Origin: Ectorhizobium quercum
GTDB taxonomy: Bacteria > Pseudomonadota > Alphaproteobacteria > Rhizobiales > Rhizobiaceae
Direction: 5' to 3'
Length of the DNA: 64,000 bases
NCBI RefSeq assembly: GCF_026552795.1
Contig: NZ_JANFPI010000003.1
Span: 558,001-622,000, forward strand
Shown: positions 17,183 to 28,150 of the stretch, one piece after another
Position numbering within the stretch: the first letter of the stretch is position 1
How the letters are laid out: each line of letters starts with the position of its first letter
Position numbers and translations under genes: made by a program
Notes under the pieces: generated by a model
Told to the model about the DNA's origin: nothing
Seen by the model: only the letters and a program-made list of their open reading frames with translations
Database searches by the model: none

Positions 17183-17902
17183 ATGATCAGCCCTCCCCTG
17201 ATCGAATTCCGCCAGGTTTCGAAGATCTACGGCCGGGGTGAGGCCGAGATCCGCGCTCTCGACCGCGTGGACCTCACCATCCGTCAGCATGAATTCGTCG
17301 CGATCATGGGACCGTCCGGCTCCGGCAAGTCGACGTCGATGAACATCATCGGCTGCCTCGACGTTCCGAGCGAGGGCGAATATCTGTTCCAGGGCATTCC
17401 GACCAGCGGCTTCGACCGCACCCAGCACACGCTGTTGCGTCGGCACATGCTGGGCTTCGTCTTCCAGGGGTTCAACCTCCTGCCGCGCACCTCGGCGATC
17501 GAGAATGTCGAACTGCCGCTCGTCTACCGCGGAGTCGAATCCGCGACACGCCGGCGGCTTGCGCGGGAGGCTCTCGCCCATGTCGGCCTTTCGGGCCGCG
17601 AGGACCACACGACGCAGGAGCTTTCCGGTGGCCAGCAGCAGCGCGTCGCCATCGCCCGGGCCATCGTGACACGGCCCGCCGTTCTGCTCGCCGACGAGCC
17701 GACCGGCAATCTCGACACAAGGACCAGCGTCGAGATCATGGACCTCGTGACCTCGCTCAACCGCGATCAGGGCATCACCGTCATCATGGTGACGCATGAA
17801 AACGACATCGCGGACTATGCGCGGCGCGTCATCCGTTTCGTCGATGGCAGGATCGAGTCCGATCATCCGAACGCGGAAAGAGAGGCGGCCCATGTTTCTT
17901 GA
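17183..17902 (+). CDS. MacB-type ABC transporter ATP-binding protein
   Basis: 239 residues, a single ABC ATPase of the LolD/MacB/FtsE type. Walker [10 protein letters not shown] is at residues 43-51, signature LSGGQQQR at 147-154, Walker [10 protein letters not shown] at 167-175, and the switch His is in [12 protein letters not shown] lies just upstream of the ATG. The MacB of E. coli fuses ATPase and permease; here they are two genes. The 3' end overlaps the permease start by 11 bases. Expected to power export of a small amphiphile or peptide through the MacA-like adaptor; the substrate is unknown. Confidence 0.9.
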   Translation: MISPPLIEFRQVSKIYGRGEAEIRALDRVDLTIRQHEFVAIMGPSGSGKSTSMNIIGCLDVPSEGEYLFQGIPTSGFDRTQHTLLRRHMLGFVFQGFNLLPRTSAIENVELPLVYRGVESATRRRLAREALAHVGLSGREDHTTQELSGGQQQRVAIARAIVTRPAVLLADEPTGNLDTRTSVEIMDLVTSLNRDQGITVIMVTHENDIADYARRVIRFVDGRIESDHPNAEREAAHVS

Positions 17903-19097
17903 GACGATCAAGCTCGCCCTGCGCGCCATTCGCCGCAACATCCTGCGCTCGTTCCTGACGGTGCTGGGGATCGTCATCGGCGTGGCGGCGGTGATCGCGA
18001 TGGTGACGATCGGCAATGGCACGACGGCGCAGGTCACGGCCGAGCTGTCGAGGCTCGGAACGAACATGCTGTTCGTCAGGCCCGGCCAGTTCGGCCCCGG
18101 CCGCCCGAGCACGAGCGCACGCGACTTCACCGAGCGCGACCTGGATGCCATCCGCGACCAGATTTCCGGCCTGCGGGCCGTGGCCCCCACCAACAGAAGC
18201 ACCGTCACGGCGATCTATGGCGGCCAGAACTACTCGACCAGCGTCACCGGCACGACGAACGACTATTTCACGGCCCAGGACTGGCAGATCGTCTCCGGCC
18301 GCGACTTCCAGCCCGCCGAGGAGCGCGGCGCGCAGGCCGCCTGCGTGATCGGCCAGACCGTGCGCAGGCAACTGTTCGGCTCGACCGACCCCGTCGGCTC
18401 GAAAATCAGGATCGGCTCCGTCTCCTGCCCGGTGGTCGGCCTGCTGGAAGCGAAAGGCGAGTCCGGCATGGGCAGCGACCAGGACGATACGATCATCATG
18501 CCGTTCAAGGTCTATCAGCGGCGGATCGGCGGTTCGACCGGCATTTCCTCCATCTCCCTGTCGGCGATGGACGGCGTGTCCACCGCGAAGATCCAGTCCG
18601 ACGTCGAGAACCTGCTGCGCGAACGCCGCAAGATACAGGCCGGGCGGGACGACGATTTTTCCGTCAACGACATGACCCAGATGGCTGCGGCCATGACTGG
18701 CACCACGACACTGCTGACCGGCCTTCTCGGCGCGGTGGCGGCGGTGAGCCTGCTCGTCGGCGGCATCGGCATCATGAACATCATGCTGGTGTCCGTGACC
18801 GAGCGCACGCGCGAAATCGGCATCAGGCTCGCCATCGGAGCGCTGGAAACGCAGGTTCTCACCCAGTTCCTGGTCGAGGCGGTCACGCTGTCGGTGCTGG
18901 GCGGCATCGCCGGCATTCTGCTCGGCCTCGGCCTCGCCTGGGTCGGCGTCACGCTGATGAGCCTGCCCTTCGTCACCAGCCCGTCGATCATTCTGATCGC
19001 CTTCGCCTTTTCGGCCATCATCGGCATGGTGTTCGGCTATTTTCCGGCCCGCCGCGCTGCCCGGCTGAACCCCATCGAGGCACTGCGGCACGAGTGA
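17892..19097 (+). CDS. MacB-type ABC transporter permease
   Basis: 401 residues with MacB-family topology. One N-terminal helix (LRSFLTVLGIVIGVAAVIAMVTI, about 17-40) is followed by a ~220-residue periplasmic domain, then three C-terminal helices around VSLLVGGIGIMNIMLVSVTERTREIGIRLAIGA and the last two hydrophobic segments. The protein ends in the family signature FGYFPARRAARLNPIEALRHE. The ATG at 17892 overlaps the ATPase stop, so the longer frame from 17796 is rejected. With the preceding adaptor and ATPase it forms a complete inner-membrane exporter, but no outer-membrane component is encoded nearby. Confidence 0.9.
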   Translation: MFLETIKLALRAIRRNILRSFLTVLGIVIGVAAVIAMVTIGNGTTAQVTAELSRLGTNMLFVRPGQFGPGRPSTSARDFTERDLDAIRDQISGLRAVAPTNRSTVTAIYGGQNYSTSVTGTTNDYFTAQDWQIVSGRDFQPAEERGAQAACVIGQTVRRQLFGSTDPVGSKIRIGSVSCPVVGLLEAKGESGMGSDQDDTIIMPFKVYQRRIGGSTGISSISLSAMDGVSTAKIQSDVENLLRERRKIQAGRDDDFSVNDMTQMAAAMTGTTTLLTGLLGAVAAVSLLVGGIGIMNIMLVSVTERTREIGIRLAIGALETQVLTQFLVEAVTLSVLGGIAGILLGLGLAWVGVTLMSLPFVTSPSIILIAFAFSAIIGMVFGYFPARRAARLNPIEALRHE

Positions 19098-19155
19098 GAA
19101 AACCGGCGGGCGGCGGCCTCGCGCCGTCGCCTGCATCGTTGAACGACTTCTGCGG

Positions 19156-22100
19156 TCAGGTCTGCTTTACCAGTTCCGCAAGCTGCGTCATCACCACCGC
19201 CGCGGCGGCGAGCCGCTTTTCTGCCGTGGGCAGATCGCGCGCCAGATAGACGCTGTGGTCCGGCCTGATCTTCGCCATCGTGCCCTGCCGGGAAATATAG
19301 GCGACCAGTCCCGCCGGATTGGGGAATTCCCGGTTGCGGAACTGGATGACGATGCCCTTCGGCCCGGTTTCCAGCTTTTCGACATTGGCGACGCGGCAGA
19401 GCGACTTGATGTAGACGACCTTCAGCAGGTGCTGCAATTCGATCGGCATGGGGCCGAAGCGGTCGATCATCTCCGCCCCGAACGCGTCGATCTCCTTGAG
19501 TTCGGTGATCTCCCCGAGACGGCGATAGAGGCCCATGCGCAGGTGCAGGTCCGGCACGTAATTTTCCGGAATCATCACCGATGTGCCGACCGAAATCTGC
19601 GGCGACCAGCCCCGCTCGGCGAAATCCTCGTCGCCCTTCACCTCCGCCACGGCCTCCTCCAGCATCTGCTGGTAGAGTTCGAAACCGACTTCCTTGATGT
19701 GACCCGACTGCTCCTCGCCAAGCAGGTTGCCGGCGCCGCGAATGTCGAGATCGTGGCTTGCGAGCTGGAAACCTGCCCCCAGCGTGTCCAGCGATTGCAG
19801 CACCTTGAGGCGCCGGTCGGCGCCGGGCGTCAGGACCTTGTTGACGGGCAGCGTGAACAGCGCGAAGGCACGCACCTTCGAGCGGCCGACGCGGCCGCGG
19901 ATCTGGTAGAGCTGCGCCAGTCCGAACATATCGGCGCGGTGCACGATCAGCGTGTTGGCCGACGGCACGTCGAGGCCGGATTCGACGATGGTGGTCGACA
20001 AAAGAACGTCGTACTTGCCCTCGTAGAAGGCGGTCATGATGTCTTCCAGCTCGCTTGCCGCCATCTGCCCGTGGGCGATGGCGACCTTCAGCTCGGGCAC
20101 GTCCGACTCCAGGAAGGCGCGGATGTCGGCCAGATCGGCAAGGCGCGGGCAGACATAGAAGCTCTGGCCGCCGCGATAATGCTCGCGCATCAGCGTTTCG
20201 CGGATCACCAGCGGATCGAAAGGCGAAATGAAGGTTCTGACCGCCATGCGATCGACCGGCGGCGTCGTGATGAGCGACAGTTCGCGAACCCCGGTCATGG
20301 CAAGCTGGAGCGTGCGCGGAATGGGCGTTGCCGAAAGCGTCAGCACATGGACGTCCGACTTCAGTTCCTTCAGCCGCTCCTTGTGCTTGACGCCGAAATG
20401 CTGCTCCTCGTCGATGATGAGCAGGCCCAGATTGGCGAACTTGATGCCCTGCCCCAGAAGCGCATGCGTGCCGACGACGATATCCGTCCTGCCTTCCGAG
20501 ACGTTCTTCTTGACCTGCGCCAGTTCCTTGGGGCCGACGAGGCGCGAGGCCTGCTCGACGCGGACCGGCAGGCCGCGGAACCGTTCGGAAAAGGTCTTGA
20601 AATGCTGGCGGGCAAGCAGGGTCGTCGGAACGACGACGGCGACCTGAACGCCGTTCATGGCTGCGGCGAAGGCGGCGCGCAGCGCCACTTCCGTCTTGCC
20701 GAAACCGACATCGCCGCAGACCAGCCGATCCATCGGCCGCCCGGCGGCCAGATCCTCGCGCACGGACTCGATGGCGTTCGACTGGTCCTCGGTTTCCTCA
20801 TAGGGGAAACGGGCGGCAAATTCGTCGTAGAGGCCCTCCGGCGTCGAAAGCACGGGCGCGTGGCGGACAAGACGTTCCGCCGCCACCTTGATGAGACCGC
20901 CGGCCATGTCGAGAAGACGCTTCTTGAGCTTGGCCTTGCGCATCTGCCAGGCGCCGCCGCCCAGCCTGTCGAGCTGCGCGTCCGAGGCTTCCGAGCCGTA
21001 GCGGGACAGGAGGTCGATGTTCTCGACGGGGAGGAACAGCTTGGCGTCGTCGGCATATTGCAGTTCGAGGCAGGCATGTTCGGCGCCGGCCACCTGAAGC
21101 GTGCGCAGGCCGACGAAGCGGCCGATGCCGTGCTCGGCATGGACGACGATGGAGCCCTCGTCCAGCCCGGCGACTTCCGCGATGAAATCGGCTGCGCGCT
21201 TGCGTTTGCGGGTGCGGCGCACCATGCGGTCGCCGAGAATGTCCTGCTCGCCGACGACCACGAAATCGCTGGCCTCGAAACCGTTCTCGATGCTGAGCAC
21301 GGCGGCGCCCGCCTCGCCCCTGCCGAGCTTGGCCAGTTCCGGCCAGGAAGAGACCGGCTCGACCCGTTCGAGGCCGTGTTCGTTCAGCACCTGGAGCAGA
21401 CGGTCGAGCGAGCCTTCTGACCAGCCGGCGACCAGCACCCTGGCGCCGCCGGCCCGTTTTTCGGCGATGTGCCTGACGGCGAGGTCGAAGACGTTGATGC
21501 GCTCGCCCTCGCCCGCCTCCGATACCAGCGGCGCGAAACGGCGGCCGGCGCGGGCGTCGAGTTCCAGAACCCGCGTCGCGCCGGTTTCCGCCTCGTTGAA
21601 CGGCGTGAGCCGGATGGCGTTGCGCTCGTCGAGCCGCTGGATGAGCTGTTCCGCATTGAGATAGAGTTGACCGGGCGGCACGGGCTTGTAGGGCGCCCCT
21701 TGCGCGCCTGCATGCCCCTTGCCGGGCGTGGCGCTGTCGAGGCGCGCCTGATAGTAATCCTGAACCAGCCGGGACCGTTCCGCCGCCGCCTCCCGGGCCG
21801 TGTGGTCGGTCACGATGCGGAAACCCTCGAGATAGTCGAAGACCGTTTCGAGCGTCTCGTGGAACAGCGGCAGCCAGTGTTCCATGCCGGCATAGCGGCG
21901 GCCTTCGGAAACGGCGACATAAAGCGCATCGTCGCGGGTCGTCGCGCCGAACAGGCTCAGATAGTTCTTTCGGAAACGGCTGATCGCATCCGGCGTCAGC
22001 GTGACCTCGCTCATCGGATTGAGGTCGAGGGCGCGGGCCTGTCCGGTCGTGCGCTGGCTGGCCGGGTCGAAAGTGCGGATCGATTCCAGCGTATCGCCGA

Positions 22101-22668
22101 AGAAGTCGAGCCGCACGGGCTCTTCCGCGCCCGGCACGAAGACATCGAGAATGCCGCCGCGCACCGCGAATTCCCCCACCTCGCGCACGGCGGGCACGCG
22201 GTCGAAACCGTTCTTCTCAAGCCGGGCGGCGATGTCCTCCATGCGGATCTGGTTGCCCGGCCGCGCGGAAAAGCCGGATGCCTCGACGACCGCGCGCGGC
22301 GCGACCTTCTGGAGCATGGCGTTCACCGTCACGATGACGATGGCGGGATGCGGCTTGCTGGCGTGCCGGGCCAGCCCGCTGAGCGCGGCAAGCCGCCGCG
22401 CCGACGTGTCGGCGCTCGGCGACACGCGGTCATAGGGCAGGCAGTCCCATGCCGGAAGCGTCAGCACCGGAATGTCGGGGGCAGCGAAGGACAGCATCTG
22501 CTGGAGGTCGGCCAGCCGCTGGCCATCGGAAATGACATAGGCAATCGGCTGGCCGGCGCGCGCCAGCTCCGCCAGCAGGAAAGGTTCCATGCCGGGCGGC
22601 ACATGCCCGATGGTCAGCGCTTCCTGCGATGCGCCGATCCGCTTTGCGTCGAATCCGGGAATCATCAC
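19156..22668 (-). CDS. mfd: Transcription-repair coupling factor Mfd
   Basis: 1,170 residues, the normal length for Mfd, which removes stalled RNA polymerase from lesions and recruits UvrA. The N-terminal UvrB-like part includes RLDFFGDTLESIRTFDPASQRT. The polymerase-interacting region carries GIGRFVGL, and then comes the RecG-like motor with GDVGFGKTEVALRA (Walker A, near 656), LLIIDEEQHFGVKHKE (DEEQ box, near 752) and QIRGRVGRSKVRAFALF. The C-terminal TRCF domain follows the RAGNLLGEEQSGHIKEVGFELY block. The start ATG overlaps the sdhE stop by four bases, so the two genes form an operon read leftwards. No frameshift or missing motif is seen. Confidence 0.96.
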   Translation of the reverse strand: MMIPGFDAKRIGASQEALTIGHVPPGMEPFLLAELARAGQPIAYVISDGQRLADLQQMLSFAAPDIPVLTLPAWDCLPYDRVSPSADTSARRLAALSGLARHASKPHPAIVIVTVNAMLQKVAPRAVVEASGFSARPGNQIRMEDIAARLEKNGFDRVPAVREVGEFAVRGGILDVFVPGAEEPVRLDFFGDTLESIRTFDPASQRTTGQARALDLNPMSEVTLTPDAISRFRKNYLSLFGATTRDDALYVAVSEGRRYAGMEHWLPLFHETLETVFDYLEGFRIVTDHTAREAAAERSRLVQDYYQARLDSATPGKGHAGAQGAPYKPVPPGQLYLNAEQLIQRLDERNAIRLTPFNEAETGATRVLELDARAGRRFAPLVSEAGEGERINVFDLAVRHIAEKRAGGARVLVAGWSEGSLDRLLQVLNEHGLERVEPVSSWPELAKLGRGEAGAAVLSIENGFEASDFVVVGEQDILGDRMVRRTRKRKRAADFIAEVAGLDEGSIVVHAEHGIGRFVGLRTLQVAGAEHACLELQYADDAKLFLPVENIDLLSRYGSEASDAQLDRLGGGAWQMRKAKLKKRLLDMAGGLIKVAAERLVRHAPVLSTPEGLYDEFAARFPYEETEDQSNAIESVREDLAAGRPMDRLVCGDVGFGKTEVALRAAFAAAMNGVQVAVVVPTTLLARQHFKTFSERFRGLPVRVEQASRLVGPKELAQVKKNVSEGRTDIVVGTHALLGQGIKFANLGLLIIDEEQHFGVKHKERLKELKSDVHVLTLSATPIPRTLQLAMTGVRELSLITTPPVDRMAVRTFISPFDPLVIRETLMREHYRGGQSFYVCPRLADLADIRAFLESDVPELKVAIAHGQMAASELEDIMTAFYEGKYDVLLSTTIVESGLDVPSANTLIVHRADMFGLAQLYQIRGRVGRSKVRAFALFTLPVNKVLTPGADRRLKVLQSLDTLGAGFQLASHDLDIRGAGNLLGEEQSGHIKEVGFELYQQMLEEAVAEVKGDEDFAERGWSPQISVGTSVMIPENYVPDLHLRMGLYRRLGEITELKEIDAFGAEMIDRFGPMPIELQHLLKVVYIKSLCRVANVEKLETGPKGIVIQFRNREFPNPAGLVAYISRQGTMAKIRPDHSVYLARDLPTAEKRLAAAAVVMTQLAELVKQT

Positions 22669-22979
22669 CGTGCGCCGAGGCTTTCCATCGTCACGACGTC
22701 GAACCGGGGTCGTGTCGCCGCGATCCGCCGGAACATCGGCGTGTCCATCCGTTCCGGCACGGGCCTGGAACCGTTGATCCAGCTGATGAGGTCCTGATCC
22801 TCCTCGCGCATGACCTCTTCGAGCGCATCCAGCTCTTCCTCACCGAAACCCGCGATCTCCACCTCGGCGAACTGCCCGAGAATCAGGTCCATTTCGCGAA
22901 TGCCCCGGTGCCAGCAGCGATAGAGAATACGGCGTCGGCGCTCGTCGAGATCGGCGCTGGAGCGGGTCAGTCCTGTCAT
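22665..22979 (-). CDS. sdhE: FAD assembly factor SdhE (DUF339)
   Basis: 104 residues. SdhE-type proteins promote covalent flavin attachment to succinate dehydrogenase subunit A. The diagnostic RGIREMDLIL (RGxxE block, residues 25-34) is present. A helical C-terminal part follows (FGEEELDALEEVMREEDQDLISWINGSRPVPE), ending in an Mfd-proximal tail. Length is usual for alphaproteobacteria. It is the first gene of the sdhE-mfd operon and is divergent from recG, whose start lies 154 bases away. The same order, recG divergent from sdhE-mfd, is one I know from other rhizobia. Confidence 0.9.
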   Translation of the reverse strand: MTGLTRSSADLDERRRRILYRCWHRGIREMDLILGQFAEVEIAGFGEEELDALEEVMREEDQDLISWINGSRPVPERMDTPMFRRIAATRPRFDVVTMESLGAR

Positions 22980-23133
22980 CGTGTCTACCTTGGGCTTTCG
23001 TCGTTGCGCGCGCCGCGCAGAGCCGCTTCACGCTTTCGCGCCATATGCGCGGTTGATACCGGCCTCTATAACCCCTAATTTCGCCCCTGTCAGCCGTTCG
23101 CGGCCTCGCTTTTCACGAGAGTTTCCCACCGTC

Positions 23134-25239
23134 ATGCGCCCCGCCCTGCTCGATCCCCTGTTCGCTTCCGTCACGTCGCTGGCCGGCGTCGGGCCGAAGC
23201 TCGGCGGCATTCTGGCAAAGCTCACCGGACAGGACGAGGGCGAGGAAGCCCGAGTCGTGGACCTGCTCTTTCTGCCGCCGCATTCGCTGATCGACAGGCG
23301 CAACCGGCCGGAGATCGCCTTCGCGCCGGAGGGGACGGTCGTCACCATCGCCGCCCGCGTCGACCGCCACCAGCTGCCGCCGCGCGGCAACCGCGCAGCA
23401 CCCTATCGCGTCTTCCTCCGGGACGGCACGGGAGAACTGGCGCTGACCTTTTTTCATGCGAAGGGCGACTGGCTGGAAAAGGCCCTGCCCATCGATGAGG
23501 ATGTGATGGTCAGCGGCAAGGTCGACTGGTTTAACGGCCGCGCCTCGATGGTCCATCCCGATTACATCGTCAAGGCGAGCGAGGCGGCGGACCTGCCTGC
23601 GGTCGAGCCTGTCTACCCGCTGACAGCGGGCCTCTCGCCGAAAGTGTTGCGCCGCACTGTCGATGCCGCCGTTGCCCGCCTGCCCGACCTGCCGGAATGG
23701 CTGGACGAGGCGCTGGCGCGCAAGCAGGGATTCCCGACTACGACCGAAGCCTTCCACCGCCTGCATGATCCGCGCGACACCGCCGACATGGACCCGCAGG
23801 CACCGGCACGGCGGCGGCTCGCCTATGACGAGTTTCTGGCCGGTCAGGTGTCGCTGGCCCTCGTCCGCCGCAACGTCCGGCGTGTGAAGGGCCGTCCGGT
23901 GCGTTCGGAAGGGGAGCTCGCCCGGCAGATCCTCGCCAACCTGCCGTTCTCGCCCACCGGCAGCCAGCAGGAAGCCGTCGCCTATATCCTGAAGGATATG
24001 GCCGGCGAGGAGCGCATGCTGAGGCTCATTCAGGGCGATGTCGGCTCCGGCAAGACGCTGGTCGCCCTGCTGTCGATGGCCGCGGCAGTCGAGGCCGGCG
24101 GCCAGGCCGTGCTGATGGCGCCGACGGAGATTCTCGCGCGCCAGCATCACGCAACGCTCTCACGCTTTCTCAAAAAAACAAATATTTCCGTCGAACTTCT
24201 GACAGGAAAGATGAAGGCGAGCGAGCGCAATGCCGCGCTGGCGCGCATCGCATCCGGCGAGGCGCAGGTCGTCGTCGGCACCCACGCCCTGTTTCAGGAG
24301 GGCGTGAATTATGCCGACCTGATGCTGGCCGTCGTCGACGAACAGCACCGTTTCGGCGTTCACCAGCGCCTGCGCCTGACGGCCAAGGGGCTCGCGCCGC
24401 ATATGCTGGTGATGACGGCGACGCCCATTCCCCGCACGCTGGTGCTGGCCGCTTTCGGCGACATGGATGTATCGAAGCTCACGGAAAAGCCGGCCGGCCG
24501 CAAGCCGATCCAGACCGTGACTGTTCCCTCCGAACGTCTGGACGAAATCGTTCATCGGCTTCAGAAAGCAGTTGAAGATGGGAAAAAAGCCTATTGGATA
24601 TGCCCACTTGTGGAAGAATCCGAAGATAGTGATTTAACGTCCGTCGAAGAGCGCCATGCCGTCCTTCGGCAATTCTTCGGCGACCGCGCCGGGCTGATCC
24701 ACGGCAGGATGAGCGTCGCCGAGAAGGAAGCGGCCATGAGCGCGTTCAGGGACGGCATGACGCGCATTCTGGTCGCGACGACCGTCGTGGAGGTGGGCGT
24801 CGACGTGCCGGATGCGACGATCATGGTCATCGAGCACGCGGAACGGTTCGGGCTGGCGCAGCTTCATCAGCTCCGGGGCCGGGTCGGGCGCGGTGACGGC
24901 GCCTCGTCCTGCATCCTGCTTTACAAGGGGCCGCTGTCGGAAAACGGCAAGGCGCGGCTCAACATCTTGCGGGAAAGCGAGGACGGCTTCCTGATCGCGG
25001 AGGAGGACCTGAAGCTGCGCGGCGAAGGCGAGCTGCTCGGCACGCGCCAGTCCGGCACGCCGGGCTTCAGGATCGCCAGCCTGGAAGCGCATGGCGACCT
25101 GCTGGAGATTGCCCGCAAGGACGCCGCCTATCTCATCGAGCGCGATCCGGAATTGCGCAGCGAGCGCGGAGAGGCGATCCGCACCCTGCTCTACCTCTAC
25201 CGGCGCGACGAGGCGATCCGCTTCCTGCGCGCCGGATGA
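23134..25239 (+). CDS. recG: ATP-dependent DNA helicase RecG
   Basis: 701 residues. RecG remodels stalled forks and Holliday junctions. The N-terminal wedge domain begins SVTSLAGVGPKLGGILAKL. The helicase part carries GDVGSGKTLVALLSM (Walker A), AVVDEQHRFGVHQR (DEQH box), MTATPIPRTL, and the closing QLRGRVGRGDGASSCILLY and LLGTRQSGTPGFRIA blocks. Start is set at MRPALLDPLF because the extra 51 residues of the longer frame are not conserved-like and a GAGAG lies upstream of 23134. Divergent from sdhE-mfd. A rhizobial palindromic repeat follows the stop. Confidence 0.95.
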   Translation: MRPALLDPLFASVTSLAGVGPKLGGILAKLTGQDEGEEARVVDLLFLPPHSLIDRRNRPEIAFAPEGTVVTIAARVDRHQLPPRGNRAAPYRVFLRDGTGELALTFFHAKGDWLEKALPIDEDVMVSGKVDWFNGRASMVHPDYIVKASEAADLPAVEPVYPLTAGLSPKVLRRTVDAAVARLPDLPEWLDEALARKQGFPTTTEAFHRLHDPRDTADMDPQAPARRRLAYDEFLAGQVSLALVRRNVRRVKGRPVRSEGELARQILANLPFSPTGSQQEAVAYILKDMAGEERMLRLIQGDVGSGKTLVALLSMAAAVEAGGQAVLMAPTEILARQHHATLSRFLKKTNISVELLTGKMKASERNAALARIASGEAQVVVGTHALFQEGVNYADLMLAVVDEQHRFGVHQRLRLTAKGLAPHMLVMTATPIPRTLVLAAFGDMDVSKLTEKPAGRKPIQTVTVPSERLDEIVHRLQKAVEDGKKAYWICPLVEESEDSDLTSVEERHAVLRQFFGDRAGLIHGRMSVAEKEAAMSAFRDGMTRILVATTVVEVGVDVPDATIMVIEHAERFGLAQLHQLRGRVGRGDGASSCILLYKGPLSENGKARLNILRESEDGFLIAEEDLKLRGEGELLGTRQSGTPGFRIASLEAHGDLLEIARKDAAYLIERDPELRSERGEAIRTLLYLYRRDEAIRFLRAG

Positions 25240-25244
25240 GCGGC

Positions 25245-25349
25245 TTAGAGTTTGTCAGGGAAAAGTGAGAACCGGTTTTCCCGAAAAGACAAACGAAACA
25301 AAGAATCCTAGAATCCGTCAGGTTCATTCTGAACCTGACGGATTCTAGG
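25245..25349. repeat. Rhizobial intergenic palindromic element (RIME-like)
   Basis: Two palindromes in tandem. GGGAAAA (25258-25264) pairs with TTTTCCC (25276-25282). A perfect 20-base arm (25307-25326) pairs with 25330-25349 around a 3-base loop. The block TTTGTCAGGGAAAAGTG with AACCGGTTTTCCC resembles the short mosaic repeats scattered through Rhizobiaceae genomes. It lies between converging genes, and its right arm covers the stop codon of the DUF502 gene, so it may also act as a transcription terminator hairpin although no T-run follows. Confidence 0.75.
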
Positions 25350-26031
25350 GCTTGGCGTCTTTCTCGTCCTTCGCTCCGATCAGCCTGTCCTTGACCTCCG
25401 GGTTCACAAGCCCGCCGGAAATCAGCAGCTTGGCCGCGTCCTCCGGTGACATGTCGAGGATGATGACTTTCTCCCGGGGAACGAAAAGGAGGAATCCGGC
25501 GGTCGGCACCGGGGTCGGCGGCAGGAAGACGGCGATCATCTCCTGCCCCAGCTCGTTGAAGCGGACGGCCAGCTCCCCCTTGGCCTCCGCCGAGATGAAC
25601 ACGAGCGCATAGGTGCCGGGGCCGGGAAACTCGATCAGGCCCACCGTGCGGAAGGATTGGGTGTTTTCCTTGAGAACCGTTTCGAAGATCTGCTTCACGC
25701 CCTTGTAGATCGGGCGCACGAGCGGCGTGCGGTTGAGGATCGATTCCGTGAACGTCACGACCCATTGCCCGAACAGGTTCGAACCGAGCAGACCGATGAG
25801 CGTGATGAACACCACCGCGATCAGCAGACCCAGGCCGGGAATGGCAAACTGGAAATATTCCTCTGGATTGTAGTGAAGCGGAATATACGGCTTCACCCAA
25901 CTGTCCGCCCAGTGGATGAACGTCCAGATCAGCCAGCTCGTGATCACCACGGGCGCACAGATGATGAGCCCGGTGAGGAAGTTGTTCCTTAAACGGGCCG
26001 CGAGGGAAATTCTGTCTGGAGTGCCGCTCAT
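25345..26031 (-). CDS. DUF502 family inner-membrane protein
   Basis: 228 residues. Two membrane helices (about 17-42, NFLTGLIICAPVVITSWLIWTF, and 63-88, FAIPGLGLLIAVVFITLIGLLGSNL) are followed by a soluble domain carrying the family pattern RTPLVRPIYKGVKQIFETVL, FPGPGTYALVFISAE and FLPPTPVPTAGFLLFVPREKVIILDMSPEDAAKLLISGG. Proteins of this family are widespread and uncharacterised; membrane trafficking or envelope roles have been suggested. The stop codon (25345-25347) lies inside the right arm of the intergenic palindrome. Its position between recG and glmS is shared with other rhizobia to my knowledge. Confidence 0.85.
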   Translation of the reverse strand: MSGTPDRISLAARLRNNFLTGLIICAPVVITSWLIWTFIHWADSWVKPYIPLHYNPEEYFQFAIPGLGLLIAVVFITLIGLLGSNLFGQWVVTFTESILNRTPLVRPIYKGVKQIFETVLKENTQSFRTVGLIEFPGPGTYALVFISAEAKGELAVRFNELGQEMIAVFLPPTPVPTAGFLLFVPREKVIILDMSPEDAAKLLISGGLVNPEVKDRLIGAKDEKDAKP

Positions 26032-26198
26032 GCGTTGTCAGTCGTTCTTGCCGTGAAATAACGGATGGTATGAGACAATGCCGGACGGCACGGGTCCACA
26101 CAAGGGCGGGCTTCGGAAAAGCTCAGGAGGAACGTGCGACAGAACAAGCGCTTCCCGCGAGACGGCTGCCTCGTCTGCCGCCCTCGCGCGCCGGAGGA

Positions 26199-28022
<1,824 letters not shown>

Positions 28023-28150
28023 GCTGTTTCTTCCATGATCCAGAGGTTGCAGGGCAAAGCCCGCCTTTCTCCGCAATTGCTTTAACGATTGGACCTTAAA
28101 GAGCAATCACCGCTCCGGTCACTTTCGGTTTCGATCCGTAACGCGCCCGG

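Noticed and set aside
19255..21420. 721-codon plus-strand open frame opposite mfd
   Set aside because: Antisense to well-supported mfd motifs; no recognisable protein pattern.
28023..28150. glmS ribozyme/riboswitch between glmU and glmS
   Set aside because: No ribozyme core is recognisable; such ribozymes are mainly found in Firmicutes.
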